Source: Lacticaseibacillus songhuajiangensis (GTDB lineage: Bacteria; Bacillota; Bacilli; Lactobacillales; Lactobacillaceae). Taken from it: 64,000 nucleotides of DNA. The notes under the pieces are model-generated. The model did not search any database, was not told where the DNA came from, and saw only the letters and a program-made list of their open reading frames with translations. Positions 22,764 through 32,800 of this stretch are shown piece by piece (the first letter of the stretch is position 1; every line of letters starts with the position of its first letter). The position numbers were made by a program, and so were the translations under genes. The stretch covers positions 37,716 to 101,715 of the forward strand of contig NZ_RHNR01000003.1 of assembly GCF_003946025.1 (NCBI RefSeq). Direction: 5' to 3'.

Positions 22764-23027
22764 TTGATTGAACAAGCTGCAAACACAAGCGCCCACATTA
22801 CCGTCGACGACACCACCTTTATTAACGTTATCCCCAGTGCGACCTACAATGTCGAGGTCTGGGAATACGTCGACGGCCATCGTCCCCACCGGATGGGCCG
22901 GATGGACTACAAGTTCAATCGGGACTCCTTCCCTGGATTCATCTACCGGATGTTCCCAGGCATCGATTTCGTGCAGATCCACAACCTGCAAAAGCGGATT
23001 AATCCCTTCTTCGACTTCGAAGTCTAG
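22764..23027 (+). CDS. Small hypothetical protein (87 aa)
   Basis: 87 residues, no membrane segment or signal peptide, rich in aromatic residues and Arg/Lys (VWEYVDGHRPHRMGRMDYKF, then SFPGFIYRMFPGIDF). TTG start with GGAGG 8 nt upstream. The gene is followed 11 nt later by a 55-codon membrane-protein gene with its own GGGGG-type SD, and then by a strong terminator, so the pair forms a small operon. I do not recognise a family. Confidence 0.7.
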   Translation: MIEQAANTSAHITVDDTTFINVIPSATYNVEVWEYVDGHRPHRMGRMDYKFNRDSFPGFIYRMFPGIDFVQIHNLQKRINPFFDFEV

Positions 23028-23038
23028 GGGGTGGCAAA

Positions 23039-23206
23039 ATGGATGCAACCGTTATTAAATTAGTCATCATGCTCGTCGTGGCGTTTGTTGCAACGCTCGC
23101 ACTGATTGCATTGGAAGTGCGCGGCAAGCAGATCAAGCCACTGAACACCGGCGCTAAGGCCGTCGTGGCCGTCATCATCGCTGGGCTCTTCATCAGTATC
23201 ATCTAA
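23039..23206 (+). CDS. Small two-span membrane protein (55 aa)
   Basis: 55 residues (begins MDATVIKLVIML, ends VIIAGLFISII). Two hydrophobic segments, about 5-26 and 40-55, joined by a basic loop with EVRGKQIKP. TAGGGGGTG provides a SD 7 nt before the ATG. It forms an operon with the 87-residue protein gene and ends just before the terminator at 23215-23251. The size and hairpin topology are like those of the small protein at the end of the lac operon (28471-28647). Function unknown; too short for default gene callers. Confidence 0.65.
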   Translation: MDATVIKLVIMLVVAFVATLALIALEVRGKQIKPLNTGAKAVVAVIIAGLFISII

Positions 23207-23214
23207 GTACCGTC

Positions 23215-23251
23215 AAACCGCCGCCGAATACACGTTTCGGCGGCGGTTTTT
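23215..23251 (+). terminator. Terminator of the small-protein operon
   Basis: 14-bp stem AAACCGCCGCCGAA/TTCGGCGGCGGTTT with a T-run. Confidence 0.9.
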
Positions 23252-23361
23252 GTGTGCCATCTTTAGTGAATCTGGCCACTCCGTCCAGCCATTCCACACC
23301 TTTGTGGGTAAAAAACACCACACATAGCAAATAGTCGATGCTATTAACCCTCGCCCTTGAA

Positions 23362-23438
23362 TTAGTGCTTCATATCATGCTTTCATAAGAACACAATCAC
23401 CCTCAAGTTGTATACTTATTTCAAGCACTAGTTTTTTT
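23362..23438 (+). terminator. Possible orphan terminator or small-RNA 3' end
   Basis: TTAGTGCTT (23362-23370) pairs with AAGCACTA (23423-23430), enclosing an imperfect ATAAG...CTTAT hairpin, and is followed by seven T. No gene precedes it within 150 bp. The gap 23252-23725 is otherwise AT-rich with no recognisable content. Confidence 0.35.
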
Positions 23439-23725
23439 GCCGGACCACACAGATTTGTAGGGTCAACTTAATTGCCAGCCATAATTTAAAAATCACATCC
23501 CCCAATCACAATTTGCAGTAACTCCTGAAAAACAAATTCATCAAAAACTTTTTTGAGAAAATACTATTTTGTATCGTCACATTTTGTCACGTTACCTTTG
23601 CCACCAGGAAATGCAACCGCATTCAGCTGTAAATCGACAAGCTTATAATCACATCTGTTATTTTGAGATAGCACCAATTCTTTGAATCAACGGATGAAAA
23701 CTATGGGACCCCTCCGCAAACGTGT

Positions 23726-23762
23726 AAAAAAGCGTTTACAACAACGTGTAACGTGTTACACT
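23726..23762 (+). promoter_or_regulatory. lac operon promoter with overlapping cre
   Basis: TTTACA (23735-23740), 16 bp, TACACT (23757-23762). The 15-mer AAAAAAGCGTTTACA (23726-23740) matches the cre consensus at 13 of 15 positions and covers the -35, so CcpA bound here would block transcription: glucose repression of lactose use. Confidence 0.75.
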
Positions 23763-23788
23763 AGTCTTGTCGATAGGAAATCGATTGT

Positions 23789-23823
23789 GGATTGTGACTA
23801 TTAAATTAGGCAAGACCGCAAAT
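23789..23823 (+). promoter_or_regulatory. RAT antitermination site for LacT
   Basis: GGATTGTGACTATTAAATTA followed by GGCAAGACCGCAAAT matches the BglG/LicT/LacT ribonucleic antiterminator pattern (GGATTGTTACTG-N-GCAGGCAAAACCTAAA). Its 3' part overlaps the 5' arm of the terminator at 23814-23862, so the two RNA folds exclude each other. Confidence 0.88.
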
Positions 23824-23862
23824 CATGGTACCGCTATTGGTACATGGTTTGTGGCCTTTTTT
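23814..23862 (+). terminator. lac leader terminator
   Basis: A stem of about 18 bp (arms 23814-23832 and 23839-23856) with six T following. Bound LacT would prevent its formation and let RNA polymerase continue into lacT. Confidence 0.9.
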
Positions 23863-23892
23863 ATACTCCTAAACTCAAAGAGGTGAGATTCC

Positions 23893-24753
23893 ATGTTAAA
23901 GATAGCTCAAGTTCTCAATAACAACGTCGTCCTGGTTGATCTGGACAATCAGCGACAGGCTGTTGCTAAGGGCAAGGGGCTCGCATTCCAGAAGCGACGT
24001 GGTGATTTCATTGAACCACAAAAGGTAGAGAAACTATTCTACCTGGAAACCGAGACATCTCGTCACAATCTCTACTTTTTACTCAAAGATATTCCCATCG
24101 ACGTGGTGACGACCACATACGAAATTATCGATGTTGCGCAACGCAAGTATCATATTCCCGTTTTGGATTACATTTACATCACTCTGAGTGATCACATCTT
24201 CGGTGCCTTTAAACGCTTTAGAGATGGTAGTTACATCAACAGTATGATTCCAGATTTACACGAGCAATACCCGAATGAATACGCGGCTGCTCGTGAAGCA
24301 CTCGAAATTATTAACCGCAATCTCAACGTGAAATTGCCGCAATCCGAGGCCAAAAACATTGCACTCCATTTCATCAATGCGATTGGTCAGAGTGATAGTG
24401 AACAACGTTTCGGCGAGGACAAAGAAGCCACGGTCAGCGACCTAGTACAAAAGGTCTTGAAGCGGCATGGCATTCTACGTTCAACCAGTAACAGCAATTA
24501 TTACGACCGCTTCATGATTCACCTACAGTACCTGGTAGACCGTCTGCAGCACGCTGATCCCGCCGCGACGGTAATCCTGCCGAAGGTCGTTTCAGAACTA
24601 GAAAGCAGCTACCCGAAATCATATGTGATTGCCACCGAAATTTTCGATGAAATCAAAACTGAAATTTACCCAGAAATGAGCGAGGATGAACGCCTCTACT
24701 TCGTCATTCATATTCAGCGGCTCATCACCGAACCACCTGCTGAATCCAATTGA
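23893..24753 (+). CDS. lacT: Transcriptional antiterminator LacT (BglG/LicT family)
   Basis: 286 residues. The N-terminal RNA-binding CAT domain (about 1-55: MLKIAQVLNNNVVLVDLD, GKGLAFQKRRGD) is followed by two PTS regulation domains (about 65-170 and 171-286) with the conserved His residues that PTS proteins phosphorylate, e.g. in YITLSDHIFGA and LALHFINAIG-like segments. It binds the RAT site in its own leader and permits lac operon expression when lactose is being transported. GAGGTG precedes the ATG; first gene of lacT-lacE-lacG-lacF, the order known in L. casei. Confidence 0.93.
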   Translation: MLKIAQVLNNNVVLVDLDNQRQAVAKGKGLAFQKRRGDFIEPQKVEKLFYLETETSRHNLYFLLKDIPIDVVTTTYEIIDVAQRKYHIPVLDYIYITLSDHIFGAFKRFRDGSYINSMIPDLHEQYPNEYAAAREALEIINRNLNVKLPQSEAKNIALHFINAIGQSDSEQRFGEDKEATVSDLVQKVLKRHGILRSTSNSNYYDRFMIHLQYLVDRLQHADPAATVILPKVVSELESSYPKSYVIATEIFDEIKTEIYPEMSEDERLYFVIHIQRLITEPPAESN

Positions 24754-24785
24754 GACGTGCCTCGCTAAACAAGGAGGACTAACTC

Positions 24786-26519
24786 ATGAACAAAATGTTT
24801 GAGAAACTCAAGCCTGCGTTTGAGGCCATCGCCGCCAACAAATATGTCTCCGCGGTGCGTGATGGGTTCATCGCTTGTATGCCAATCATTATCTTCTCCA
24901 GTATCTTCATGATGATTGCCTACGTGCCAAATGCATGGGGCTTCTACTGGCCAGACAGTGTCACCAACACACTGCTGATTGCTTACAACTACTCAATGGG
25001 TCTGCTGGCACTGTTCGTTGCCGGGACGACCGCTAAGAACTTAACCGATAACCTGAATTTGGACTTGCCAAAGACCAACCAAATTAACCCGGTTGCCGTC
25101 ATCGTGGCGTCCGAAATTGCTTTCATCATCCTGTCCATCGTTCCCCTCAAGACGGGTGTTGACCTGACATACCTGGGCACGCAGGGTCTGATCTGTGCTT
25201 ACATTGTCGGCCTGCTTGTTCCTAAGATTTACTTCTTCTGCATCAAGAACAATATCACCGTTAAACTGCCACCACAGGTACCTGGTAACATCGCTCAGTC
25301 CTTCAAGGACTTGATTCCACTGGGTGCTTCCATCACCATCTTCTGGCTGTTCGGCGTTGCATTCAAAGCCGCAACCGGGACCATCGTTCCCCGCTGGATC
25401 ATCCAGGTTCTATCCCCAGTCTTCAGTGCCAGTGATTCTTACATTGGTCTGTGCATCATTGCCGGTGCCATGGCGTTCTTCTGGTTCTGTGGTGTTCAGG
25501 GACCTTCCATCGTATCCCCAGCCGTTATGCCAATCATGATTGCCAACACGGCTGCTAACCTGGCACAGTACCAGGCCGGCGCACACGTTTCTCACGTCTT
25601 CGCTCAAAACGCGATGGACTACGTTATGAACTTTGGTGGGACTGGTTCCACCTTCGTCATTGCCTTTGTCCTGGTATTCGCAGCTAAGTCTGCACAACTG
25701 AAGGCCATTGGTAAAGCGGCCATCATCCCCGCTTCGTTCTCTGTTAACGAACCTGTCCTGTTCGGTCTGCCAATCATCATGAACCCAATCTTCTTTGTCC
25801 CATTCCTGATCACCCCAATGGTTAACATCGCACTCTTCAAGTTCTTCGTTACTACGCTGGGCATGAACAGTATGATGTACTACCTGCCATGGACAGTACC
25901 AGCTCCTATCGGGATTGTTGCCGCAACGGGTTTTGCACCACTTTCCTTCGTCTTCGTTGCCGCAATTCTCGTTCTCGACGTCCTGATTTTCCTGCCATTC
26001 TTCCACCAGTACGACAAGCAGTTGCTGTCTGAAGAACGCGCTAAGGCTGCCGAAGAAGCTGCTGCAGCAAGCAACACCGCCGCAGCCGAACCTGCTATGG
26101 CAATGGCAACAGCTACCGCAGCACCTGCTGCAGCTGTTTCTGAACCAGCCACTACGACTGAAGCTGCAGCTGCACCTGCAGCGCATGGCGAAGACTACTT
26201 CAAGGAAAATGAAGTTAACGTCCTTGTCGTCTGTGCCGGTGGTGGGACCAGCGGGATTTTGGCCAACGCTCTGAACAAGCTTTCTAAGGAACGTGGCTTG
26301 AAGCTTTCCGCTGCCGCCCGCGCCTACGGTCAAGACATGGATCTCATCCAAGACATGGACATGGTCATCCTGGCACCGCAAATGGAAAGTATGAAGGGCA
26401 ACATGCAAAAGTTGACTGATAAGTATGGTGTCAAACTGGTCACCACGACTGGTCGTCAGTACATCGCCCTCACCAACGACGGCGACATGGCGCTGGATTT
26501 TGTTGAATCAAACCTGTAA
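24786..26519 (+). CDS. lacE: Lactose-specific PTS EIICB
   Basis: 577 residues. EIIC membrane domain (about 1-410, roughly ten spans; starts MNKMFEKLKPAFEAIAANKYVS split around residue 20), then an Ala/Thr/Pro-rich flexible linker (about 415-465) and a soluble EIIB domain (about 475-577) with the phosphorylated Cys483 in VCAGGGTSG. It takes up lactose (possibly other beta-galactosides) as the 6-phosphate. GGAGG before the ATG, 32 nt after lacT. Its EIIA partner is lacF downstream. Confidence 0.94.
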   Translation: MNKMFEKLKPAFEAIAANKYVSAVRDGFIACMPIIIFSSIFMMIAYVPNAWGFYWPDSVTNTLLIAYNYSMGLLALFVAGTTAKNLTDNLNLDLPKTNQINPVAVIVASEIAFIILSIVPLKTGVDLTYLGTQGLICAYIVGLLVPKIYFFCIKNNITVKLPPQVPGNIAQSFKDLIPLGASITIFWLFGVAFKAATGTIVPRWIIQVLSPVFSASDSYIGLCIIAGAMAFFWFCGVQGPSIVSPAVMPIMIANTAANLAQYQAGAHVSHVFAQNAMDYVMNFGGTGSTFVIAFVLVFAAKSAQLKAIGKAAIIPASFSVNEPVLFGLPIIMNPIFFVPFLITPMVNIALFKFFVTTLGMNSMMYYLPWTVPAPIGIVAATGFAPLSFVFVAAILVLDVLIFLPFFHQYDKQLLSEERAKAAEEAAAASNTAAAEPAMAMATATAAPAAAVSEPATTTEAAAAPAAHGEDYFKENEVNVLVVCAGGGTSGILANALNKLSKERGLKLSAAARAYGQDMDLIQDMDMVILAPQMESMKGNMQKLTDKYGVKLVTTTGRQYIALTNDGDMALDFVESNL

Positions 26520-26546
26520 CACGATTATTCAGTAGGAGGAAATCAC

Positions 26547-27971
26547 ATGACAAAGACTTTTCCACAAGACTTCATTTTCGGTGGCGCCAGCGCCGCGTAT
26601 CAGGTAGAAGGCGCAACTAAGGAAGACGGGAAAGGACGTGTTCTTTGGGACGACTACCTCGAAAAGCAAGGTCGTTTTAGTCCTGATCCTGCCGCCGACT
26701 TTTACCATCATTACGAAGAGGACTTGAGCCTTTCGGAAAAGTACGGCGTCCAGGCCGTGCGTCTCTCCATCGCCTGGTCACGCATCTTCCCTAATGGTGA
26801 TGGTGAGGTTGAACCACGCGGCGTTGCATACTACCATCGCGTCTTCAAGGCCTGCCAGGAACATCACATCGAACCATTCGTCACCTTGCACCACTTCGAC
26901 ACGCCGGAATCTCTGCACGAAGACGGCGATTGGCTTAGCCAGCGGATGCTCGACGCATTCCTCGTTTACGCGAAGTTCTGCTTTAAGGAATTCCCCGAAG
27001 TGAAATACTGGATTACCATTAACGAACCAACTTCAATGGCTGTTCAGCAATACACCAGTGGGACATTCCCACCAGCTGAAACCGGCCATTTCGATAAGAC
27101 CTTCCAGGCGGAGCACAACCAGAACGTAATCCATGCCCGCATCGTGAATGCTTACAAGGACATGCACTTAGGGGGTAAAATCGGGGTGGTTCACGCCCTC
27201 CAAACGGTTTACCCTTACAGCGATTCACCAGCCGACAAGCACGCAGCAGCGTTGCAAGACGCCTTCGAGAATCGCCTCTACTTGGACGGCACACTTGCCG
27301 GAGCTTACGATCCTGAAACTTTAGCCCTCGTTAAGGAAATTCTCGATGCCAACAACCAGCCAATGTTCAAGTCCACACCAGAAGAAATGGCAGAACTTGA
27401 TAAAGCGGCCCACCAGCTAGACTTCGTCGGTGTTAACAACTACTTCAGTAAGTGGCTGCGGGCCTACAGCGGGGCTTCTGAGACTCACCACAACGGCACT
27501 GGGGCAAAGGGGACATCCGTTTCCCGTCTGCACGGTATCGGCGAAGAGAAGCTGCCCGAAGGCATTGAGACAACCGACTGGGATTGGCCAATCTACCCAC
27601 GCGGGATGCACGATATTCTGATGCGGATTCACGACAACTACCCACTGGTTCCCGAAATCTACGTAACCGAAAACGGGATTGGTTTGAAGGAATCCTTGCC
27701 AGAAGGCGCGACCGCTTCAACTGTCATCGACGACCCGAAGCGCACTGACTACTTGGGCAAGTACCTGGGTGCCATCGCGGACGCCATCAACGACGGGGCC
27801 AACGTCAAGGGCTACTTCATCTGGTCTCTGCAGGATCAATTCTCCTGGACCAACGGTTACAGTAAACGCTACGGTCTGTTCTTCATCGATTTCCCAACGC
27901 AGAAACGTTACGTTAAAAAGAGTGCCAGCTGGTTTAAGCAGTTAAGCGACACCCACATCATTCCTGAATAA
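26547..27971 (+). CDS. lacG: 6-phospho-beta-galactosidase
   Basis: 474 residues, glycoside hydrolase family 1. It cleaves lactose 6-phosphate to glucose and galactose 6-phosphate in the cytoplasm. Acid/base Glu160 is in WITINEPTS and nucleophile Glu375 in YVTENGIG. The sequence is close to L. casei LacG, as far as I recall it, including length. GGAGG is 8 nt before the ATG. The galactose 6-phosphate should enter the tagatose 6-phosphate pathway, whose genes (lacABCD) are not in the window. Confidence 0.95.
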   Translation: MTKTFPQDFIFGGASAAYQVEGATKEDGKGRVLWDDYLEKQGRFSPDPAADFYHHYEEDLSLSEKYGVQAVRLSIAWSRIFPNGDGEVEPRGVAYYHRVFKACQEHHIEPFVTLHHFDTPESLHEDGDWLSQRMLDAFLVYAKFCFKEFPEVKYWITINEPTSMAVQQYTSGTFPPAETGHFDKTFQAEHNQNVIHARIVNAYKDMHLGGKIGVVHALQTVYPYSDSPADKHAAALQDAFENRLYLDGTLAGAYDPETLALVKEILDANNQPMFKSTPEEMAELDKAAHQLDFVGVNNYFSKWLRAYSGASETHHNGTGAKGTSVSRLHGIGEEKLPEGIETTDWDWPIYPRGMHDILMRIHDNYPLVPEIYVTENGIGLKESLPEGATASTVIDDPKRTDYLGKYLGAIADAINDGANVKGYFIWSLQDQFSWTNGYSKRYGLFFIDFPTQKRYVKKSASWFKQLSDTHIIPE

Positions 27972-28012
27972 TTCATGCAACACTAGCACACAGCACGTTT
28001 CGCATCGGCAAC

Positions 28013-28046
28013 GGTATCGAACTTGTGAGTGCACATTGTTCGAACC
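28013..28046 (+). other. Hairpin between lacG and lacF
   Basis: GGTATCGAAC (28013-28022) and GTTCGAACC (28038-28046) form a short stem without a T-run inside the 114-nt lacG-lacF gap. It may act as a processing or stability element that changes the ratio of LacF to LacG. Confidence 0.35.
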
Positions 28047-28085
28047 GCATGCGGCATCGAACCAAAAAATCGGAGGTAAACTTTT

Positions 28086-28424
28086 ATGGCAACTAAAGAA
28101 GAAATCTCAATGGTAGGCTTTGCACTGGTCGCATATGCGGGTGACGCTCGCACTGCCGCCCTGCACGCCCTTGATGCAGCAGAGGCCGGTGATTTTGAAA
28201 AAGCAGAAAAACTCGTTGACGAAGCGCAAAATGATATCAACGACGCCCACAACCAGCAAACCAAGATTCTCAGCGAAGAGGCTGGCGGGGCAAACATGGA
28301 CGTGACCTTCATCATGGTCCACGGCCAGGACACACTCATGACGACCATGCTCCTGATTGACGAGACCCGTTACCTGATTCGTCTGCTCAAGCGCGTCAAG
28401 GTACTGGAAGACAAAGTCGATTAA
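28086..28424 (+). CDS. lacF: Lactose-specific PTS EIIA
   Basis: 112 residues, all helical, works as a trimer. The phosphorylated His79 is in MVHGQDTLMTT; the Asp that binds the trimer metal lies in the same helix. It passes phosphate from HPr to the EIIB domain of LacE. GGAGG is 9-10 nt before the ATG. It is placed after lacG, as in L. casei. Confidence 0.95.
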   Translation: MATKEEISMVGFALVAYAGDARTAALHALDAAEAGDFEKAEKLVDEAQNDINDAHNQQTKILSEEAGGANMDVTFIMVHGQDTLMTTMLLIDETRYLIRLLKRVKVLEDKVD

Positions 28425-28470
28425 CTTACGCGGCCGGACAACGGCCATGACAGATTGAGAGGTCAAGATA

Positions 28471-28647
28471 ATGCAAACAATCCTTATTATTGGCGGCGCC
28501 TTGGCGCTCATCCTACTGTTTCTGGTTACTATCCGCCCGCACGGGTTCCACAAGAACCGGCAAAGCAAGTACTCCCGAGCTGATTTAATCAGCCTAGGCA
28601 TGGCTGCTGTGATTGCCTCGGTAATCTTGTTCGTCAAGTTCCGCTAA
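28471..28647 (+). CDS. Small two-span membrane protein at the end of the lac operon (58 aa)
   Basis: 58 residues. Two hydrophobic segments (about 3-21 and 41-57) are linked by a basic loop (RPHGFHKNRQSKYSRADL). GAGAGGTC is 7 nt before the ATG. It lies 46 nt after lacF and before the operon terminator (28681-28721), so it is cotranscribed. I do not recognise a family; it has the same topology and size as the protein at 23039-23206. A role as a small regulator or accessory of LacE is only a guess from position. Confidence 0.65.
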   Translation: MQTILIIGGALALILLFLVTIRPHGFHKNRQSKYSRADLISLGMAAVIASVILFVKFR

Positions 28648-28680
28648 GTTCTGTAGCAAAACAATACCCAACAAATAGTG

Positions 28681-28721
28681 AAAAACACGCACCAGCAGAC
28701 CTCTGCTGATGCGTGTTTTTT
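28681..28721 (+). terminator. lac operon terminator
   Basis: Stem AAAAACACGCA/TGCGTGTTTTT, extended inside by CAGCAG/CTGCTG, with a T-run. Confidence 0.9.
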
Positions 28722-28771
28722 GATGCTGATTGAGAATAATGGCACTCTACCTAACCTAAAACTTGCTAGCT

Positions 28772-29794
28772 TCAAAAGTCCATGTGCCAACTCGTGTGCG
28801 CATTGAACTCATTACCTGGCATCAGGGTAATCGGACGCAAGTGACGATCAGCACTCGGCGGGAACTGCGCCTCTAGTGCAACACCATCATAGCGGCCAAT
28901 ATTGGCCGCGTAACCCTTATGCTTGAAATGGTTAGCCGTGTACACGACCACGGCGGGCGCTGTAGTCGCCATCGTCATGCGGCGCTGACCGTCAGTGCTC
29001 GTTAATATGGCTGCCGGATTCTGTTTGCTGAGTAAAAACGGGTGATTTAAACCGCCCTGCTGGGTAATTTGCGTATCGCTTGCAGCTAACACATCCCCCA
29101 ACAGCCGGCCTTTCCGTAAATCGAAGGGCGAGCCTGTCACTGTCCTTATCCCAAGACTGGGGATGTCCTGCTCATCCAGCGGCAAATAGTCATCTGCGTT
29201 CACCTGCAAATTTTGCTGGCAGATTGTGTCCGCCCCGTTCAAATTAAAGTAAACATGGTTGGCCGGGTTACAGAGTGTGCGCACATCCGTGGTTGCGTGC
29301 ACACCGTAATGCAGGGTGTTTTGATCATCCAGTGTGTACGTCACGGTTAGGTGCAGGTTTCCAGGGTAACCGTTATGCCCCGCCACATCCAACAAGTCGA
29401 GCATCACCGTAGCCGATTGACCCGCTTCTCGTGTTTGGTAAGTGAACAACTGGGTATCAAAGCCCTCACGGCCACCATGGGCGTGGTTGGGCCCGTCATT
29501 TAGTTCAAACTGATGGGTAACGTCACCATCCTGCCACTGCCCGCCGGCCATGCGGCCGATGATCCGGCCAACAGTGCCACCGAGATAATTGCGCTCTTTA
29601 TCATAATCGCTAAACTGCCGTAAGCTCAGAATCAAGTTCAGCTCGCGGCCATCCTGATTCGGCACCGTAAGCTGAGCGAGTGTCGCGCCGTAATTTAAAA
29701 TGGTTGCCTGCATTCCGTTCTTGTTGCGCAAGGTGATGCTGTCGTAGTCCCGATTGCCTATACGTTGGTATCGCGTCACCGTAACTGTTCCCAT
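28772..29794 (-). CDS. galM: Aldose 1-epimerase (galactose mutarotase)
   Basis: 340 residues, beta-sandwich fold. It interconverts alpha and beta anomers of galactose or glucose in the cytoplasm. Substrate-binding and catalytic residues lie in NHAHGGREGFD, HYGVHATTDVRT, and the base Glu in GVALEAQFPPSADR. The ATG at 29794 is preferred (GGAG 9 nt upstream); an ATG at 29800 is only 3 nt from it. It lies 88 nt downstream of the DUF5107/TPR gene on the same strand and probably belongs to the same transcript, beside the convergent lac operon. Confidence 0.9.
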   Translation of the reverse strand: MGTVTVTRYQRIGNRDYDSITLRNKNGMQATILNYGATLAQLTVPNQDGRELNLILSLRQFSDYDKERNYLGGTVGRIIGRMAGGQWQDGDVTHQFELNDGPNHAHGGREGFDTQLFTYQTREAGQSATVMLDLLDVAGHNGYPGNLHLTVTYTLDDQNTLHYGVHATTDVRTLCNPANHVYFNLNGADTICQQNLQVNADDYLPLDEQDIPSLGIRTVTGSPFDLRKGRLLGDVLAASDTQITQQGGLNHPFLLSKQNPAAILTSTDGQRRMTMATTAPAVVVYTANHFKHKGYAANIGRYDGVALEAQFPPSADRHLRPITLMPGNEFNAHTSWHMDF

Positions 29795-29882
29795 GACCAT
29801 ACACTCCTTTTTCGTAGACACAAGCGACACCGGTGGAAATCCGTTGAGATTCCCGCCGATGCCGCTAACGTTATTGTGTGTT

Positions 29883-32800
29883 TTAGTGTTTGTGCTTGTC
29901 CTGCAGTATGAACTTGGCGTGCCGAATGACACCTTGATGGTGATTCGTCAGCGCCAACACCTTCTTAATTAGCGTTTGTGCCTGCACTTGCTCACCCAGT
30001 CCCAGGTACCCCAGAGCTGCCAAATACTGACAGTGGATGGTGTTCTGCTTCTGATAATCCTCATCAAAGAGCAGTGCGTCTGGAAGTGAGACTGCAAAAT
30101 AGTCCTTATGCATGACGTCAAAGAGATGCTTTTCCCCATACGTGACAAGTTTAAAGTACCGCCCCTTGACTTTGGCCTCGTCGCCAAGTGCCGCGTATGC
30201 TAGGCCTTGATAGAAAATTGTGTCCGCGGGCTGATCATTGTAATAAAGTGCGGTCGTCGGTTCTGCCAAGCCTTTGCTAGCGCGCTGCCAACATGCTTTT
30301 GCCGCAGCGTGGTCGCCCAGCTGTTGATGTGCCAATCCCAGGTAGTAATCAATAATGTTGTTGTCCGCAATCGGCAACTTCCCTTCGCCTAGAGAGCGGG
30401 GGTACACCAGTGCCTTTTGCAGTTTGTCTACGGCCGCGGCGGGGTTCTTTGCCGCCAAATCCTGCTTAGCCAATTCGACAAGTGCGTACTCGTACTGCGC
30501 ACTCACTTTACCTTCGCCGCCTTCCCAAGGATGGAAGGTCCGCGCCATGATTGCCGAGTAGGCCGCGGCAAACTGCCCCGTTTCATTGAGCAGCTTTACC
30601 ATTTGGATATAGCTATCATCGCGCGCCTCAACTAGCTGCTGGTGTGCCTGCAAGAAGGCTAGTCGCTCTGGCAATGGCCGGTTCAATTTTTCATACAGGG
30701 AATCCAGTTCGAAGACCATGCGGGCGTTTTGTGGATCAAGCTTAAACGCCTTTTCCAGCAAATCTAGTGCCGCTTGCGGCCGCTGCTCTTTATTGTAGTA
30801 GGCAATGGCCAAGTTCCGGTAAGACATTGCGTAAGCTGGCGCCAACTTGATTGCTTTTTCCCACAAGCGTGCCGCGCGGTCATACACGCGCCGGTCGTAG
30901 TAAAAATTACCCAGGAAATAAGGCACATGCCCGTCCTCTGGATTTAACTGCTGAACATGTTCCAGTACCGTCACATCTAGCAAACGGTTCGGAAAACAGT
31001 AATCTGGCGATGCCGCTGCACCACGTTTAGCAGCAGCGACTGCTGCCGTGCGGTTTCCTAATAGCTCATTGGTATATGCTCCATAATAGTCCCGCAGCGG
31101 ACTAACGCCATGATACATAGCAAGAATTGTCAGTGCTTCTTGGTACGCACCAATCTCGAGGTACAGCTGCGCTAGGCCCAGCACATCATTCAATCGTGGC
31201 GCAATCACATCCGTTAGTTGATCCGCAAAATGAGCGCCTTCAGGTAACCGGGAGCGTTCAAACAGCAATAGTGGTGCACTAGCGTCGAGCTTCAAACTAA
31301 CAGTTAGTAATTTCAGCGCTGCCGCATCGTTGTTCTGCAAGCGCAAAATATGCGTCTTAATCGCTAACGCTTCAATGTCTTCACTATTCCGTTTCAGCGC
31401 CTCATTAATAAACTGCAGTGCCTGCGCTGTTTTTGTCTTCTTAAGTGCCAACTTCGCCAAGTTCACAAAGCTGACAGCAGCCGTATCTGCCGACCAAGTT
31501 GCCTTATAAAAGGCATCATATGCGGCATCATCATTCCCTTGACGGAGCAGGCTTAAGGCCAAATGGTAGCTAGCCGCACCCGAGACTGGATTGGTATTGT
31601 GCGCGTTTTGGCGTTGCAAGGCCTTCCAGAAATACTGCTCACTTTCGGCAAATAAGCCCCGCCGATAAAGCAATAATCCGTAGGCATCGTTCAGGCGCTC
31701 ATCACCCGCATCGCGCTTTAAGCCTTCAAGGTAGTAATCTTCAGGCCGGAAGCTAGCGTGCCGATATTGCTCCAAGTGCTGACCGGCAAAGAATAATTCA
31801 TCATTGGTGCGCACAACACTGGGTTCAGGGATGGCTGTTGCTGCATCAGGGATAGGCGCAATTTTGTCCGTTTCTGGGGTGTAGCTAACCAAAATGCGGC
31901 CAGTTGCGTCACACACCGTTGCAGTCAATGATTGCGGATTACCAACCACTCCGGCCACAGTCTTGCTGAATGTCTGGGTTGGACTCAAAGTTGCCGTGGC
32001 GGTAAAGATTGGGATGTCATTTTGGCTAAGGGTAACTTGCGCATTCTTAAACTCCGCGGTTGTGTATGCCGTAACCGTCACCTTACCCGCTGTCATTTCA
32101 AGATTGATGGCGGCATCAATAGTGGCGTTCTTCACCTGGCCCACTGCCTTATAGGGCATAAAGTATTCGGTAGAATGCTTCTCCTCGTGCGGATTCAGCC
32201 ACGTGAAGTCAGGCTGGTTATCCGTAAACGTCCCCACCATGAGTTCAATGTATGGACCGTCATTATCTGTTAGCTGGTGATCCCAGGACTGGCCAAAATC
32301 ACCATTTCCCCAAGTCCACTGTTTCTTGCCAGGAGAGGTGTGGTGGTCAGCCACGTGCAGCAGGCCAGCCTGCTTTTCATCGTCATAGTTCCCTAAGAAA
32401 TCGTAATTGGAGTGCGCCGCCATATAACTGGTTGGCACCGGTACGTTCTTGTAGCGGGAAATATCAACGCCGGCGGAATAATCGACTTTGTAGTACTCAC
32501 CCGTTGCGATTGGAAAAGTCGAAACTGCCCGCTTCCCATGATCAAACACGGCATGCACGTCTGGTGGGAAAATCGACTGGGTGTGCTCGTTCACAGGTAC
32601 CGCTGGGTTCGCCCACCACAAGAAGGTTTGCGGCAAATCCGTTGGGTTCGAGAAGGTTTCGTTCAGTTGCAGGTAAGACTTGCCAGGAAACAGCGTAAAC
32701 CCAACGCGCACCTTGGTTCCATACATGCGGTCAACGTCGCTCATCCACAGGGTAACGGCGCCGTCTGGGTGATACTCAATATCGTGATTGACTGGCAGAA

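Noticed and set aside
22507..22788. Minus-strand frame between the CPBP gene and the small-protein operon
   Set aside because: No SD, low-complexity basic sequence, and it overlaps the extended -10 promoter of the next operon.
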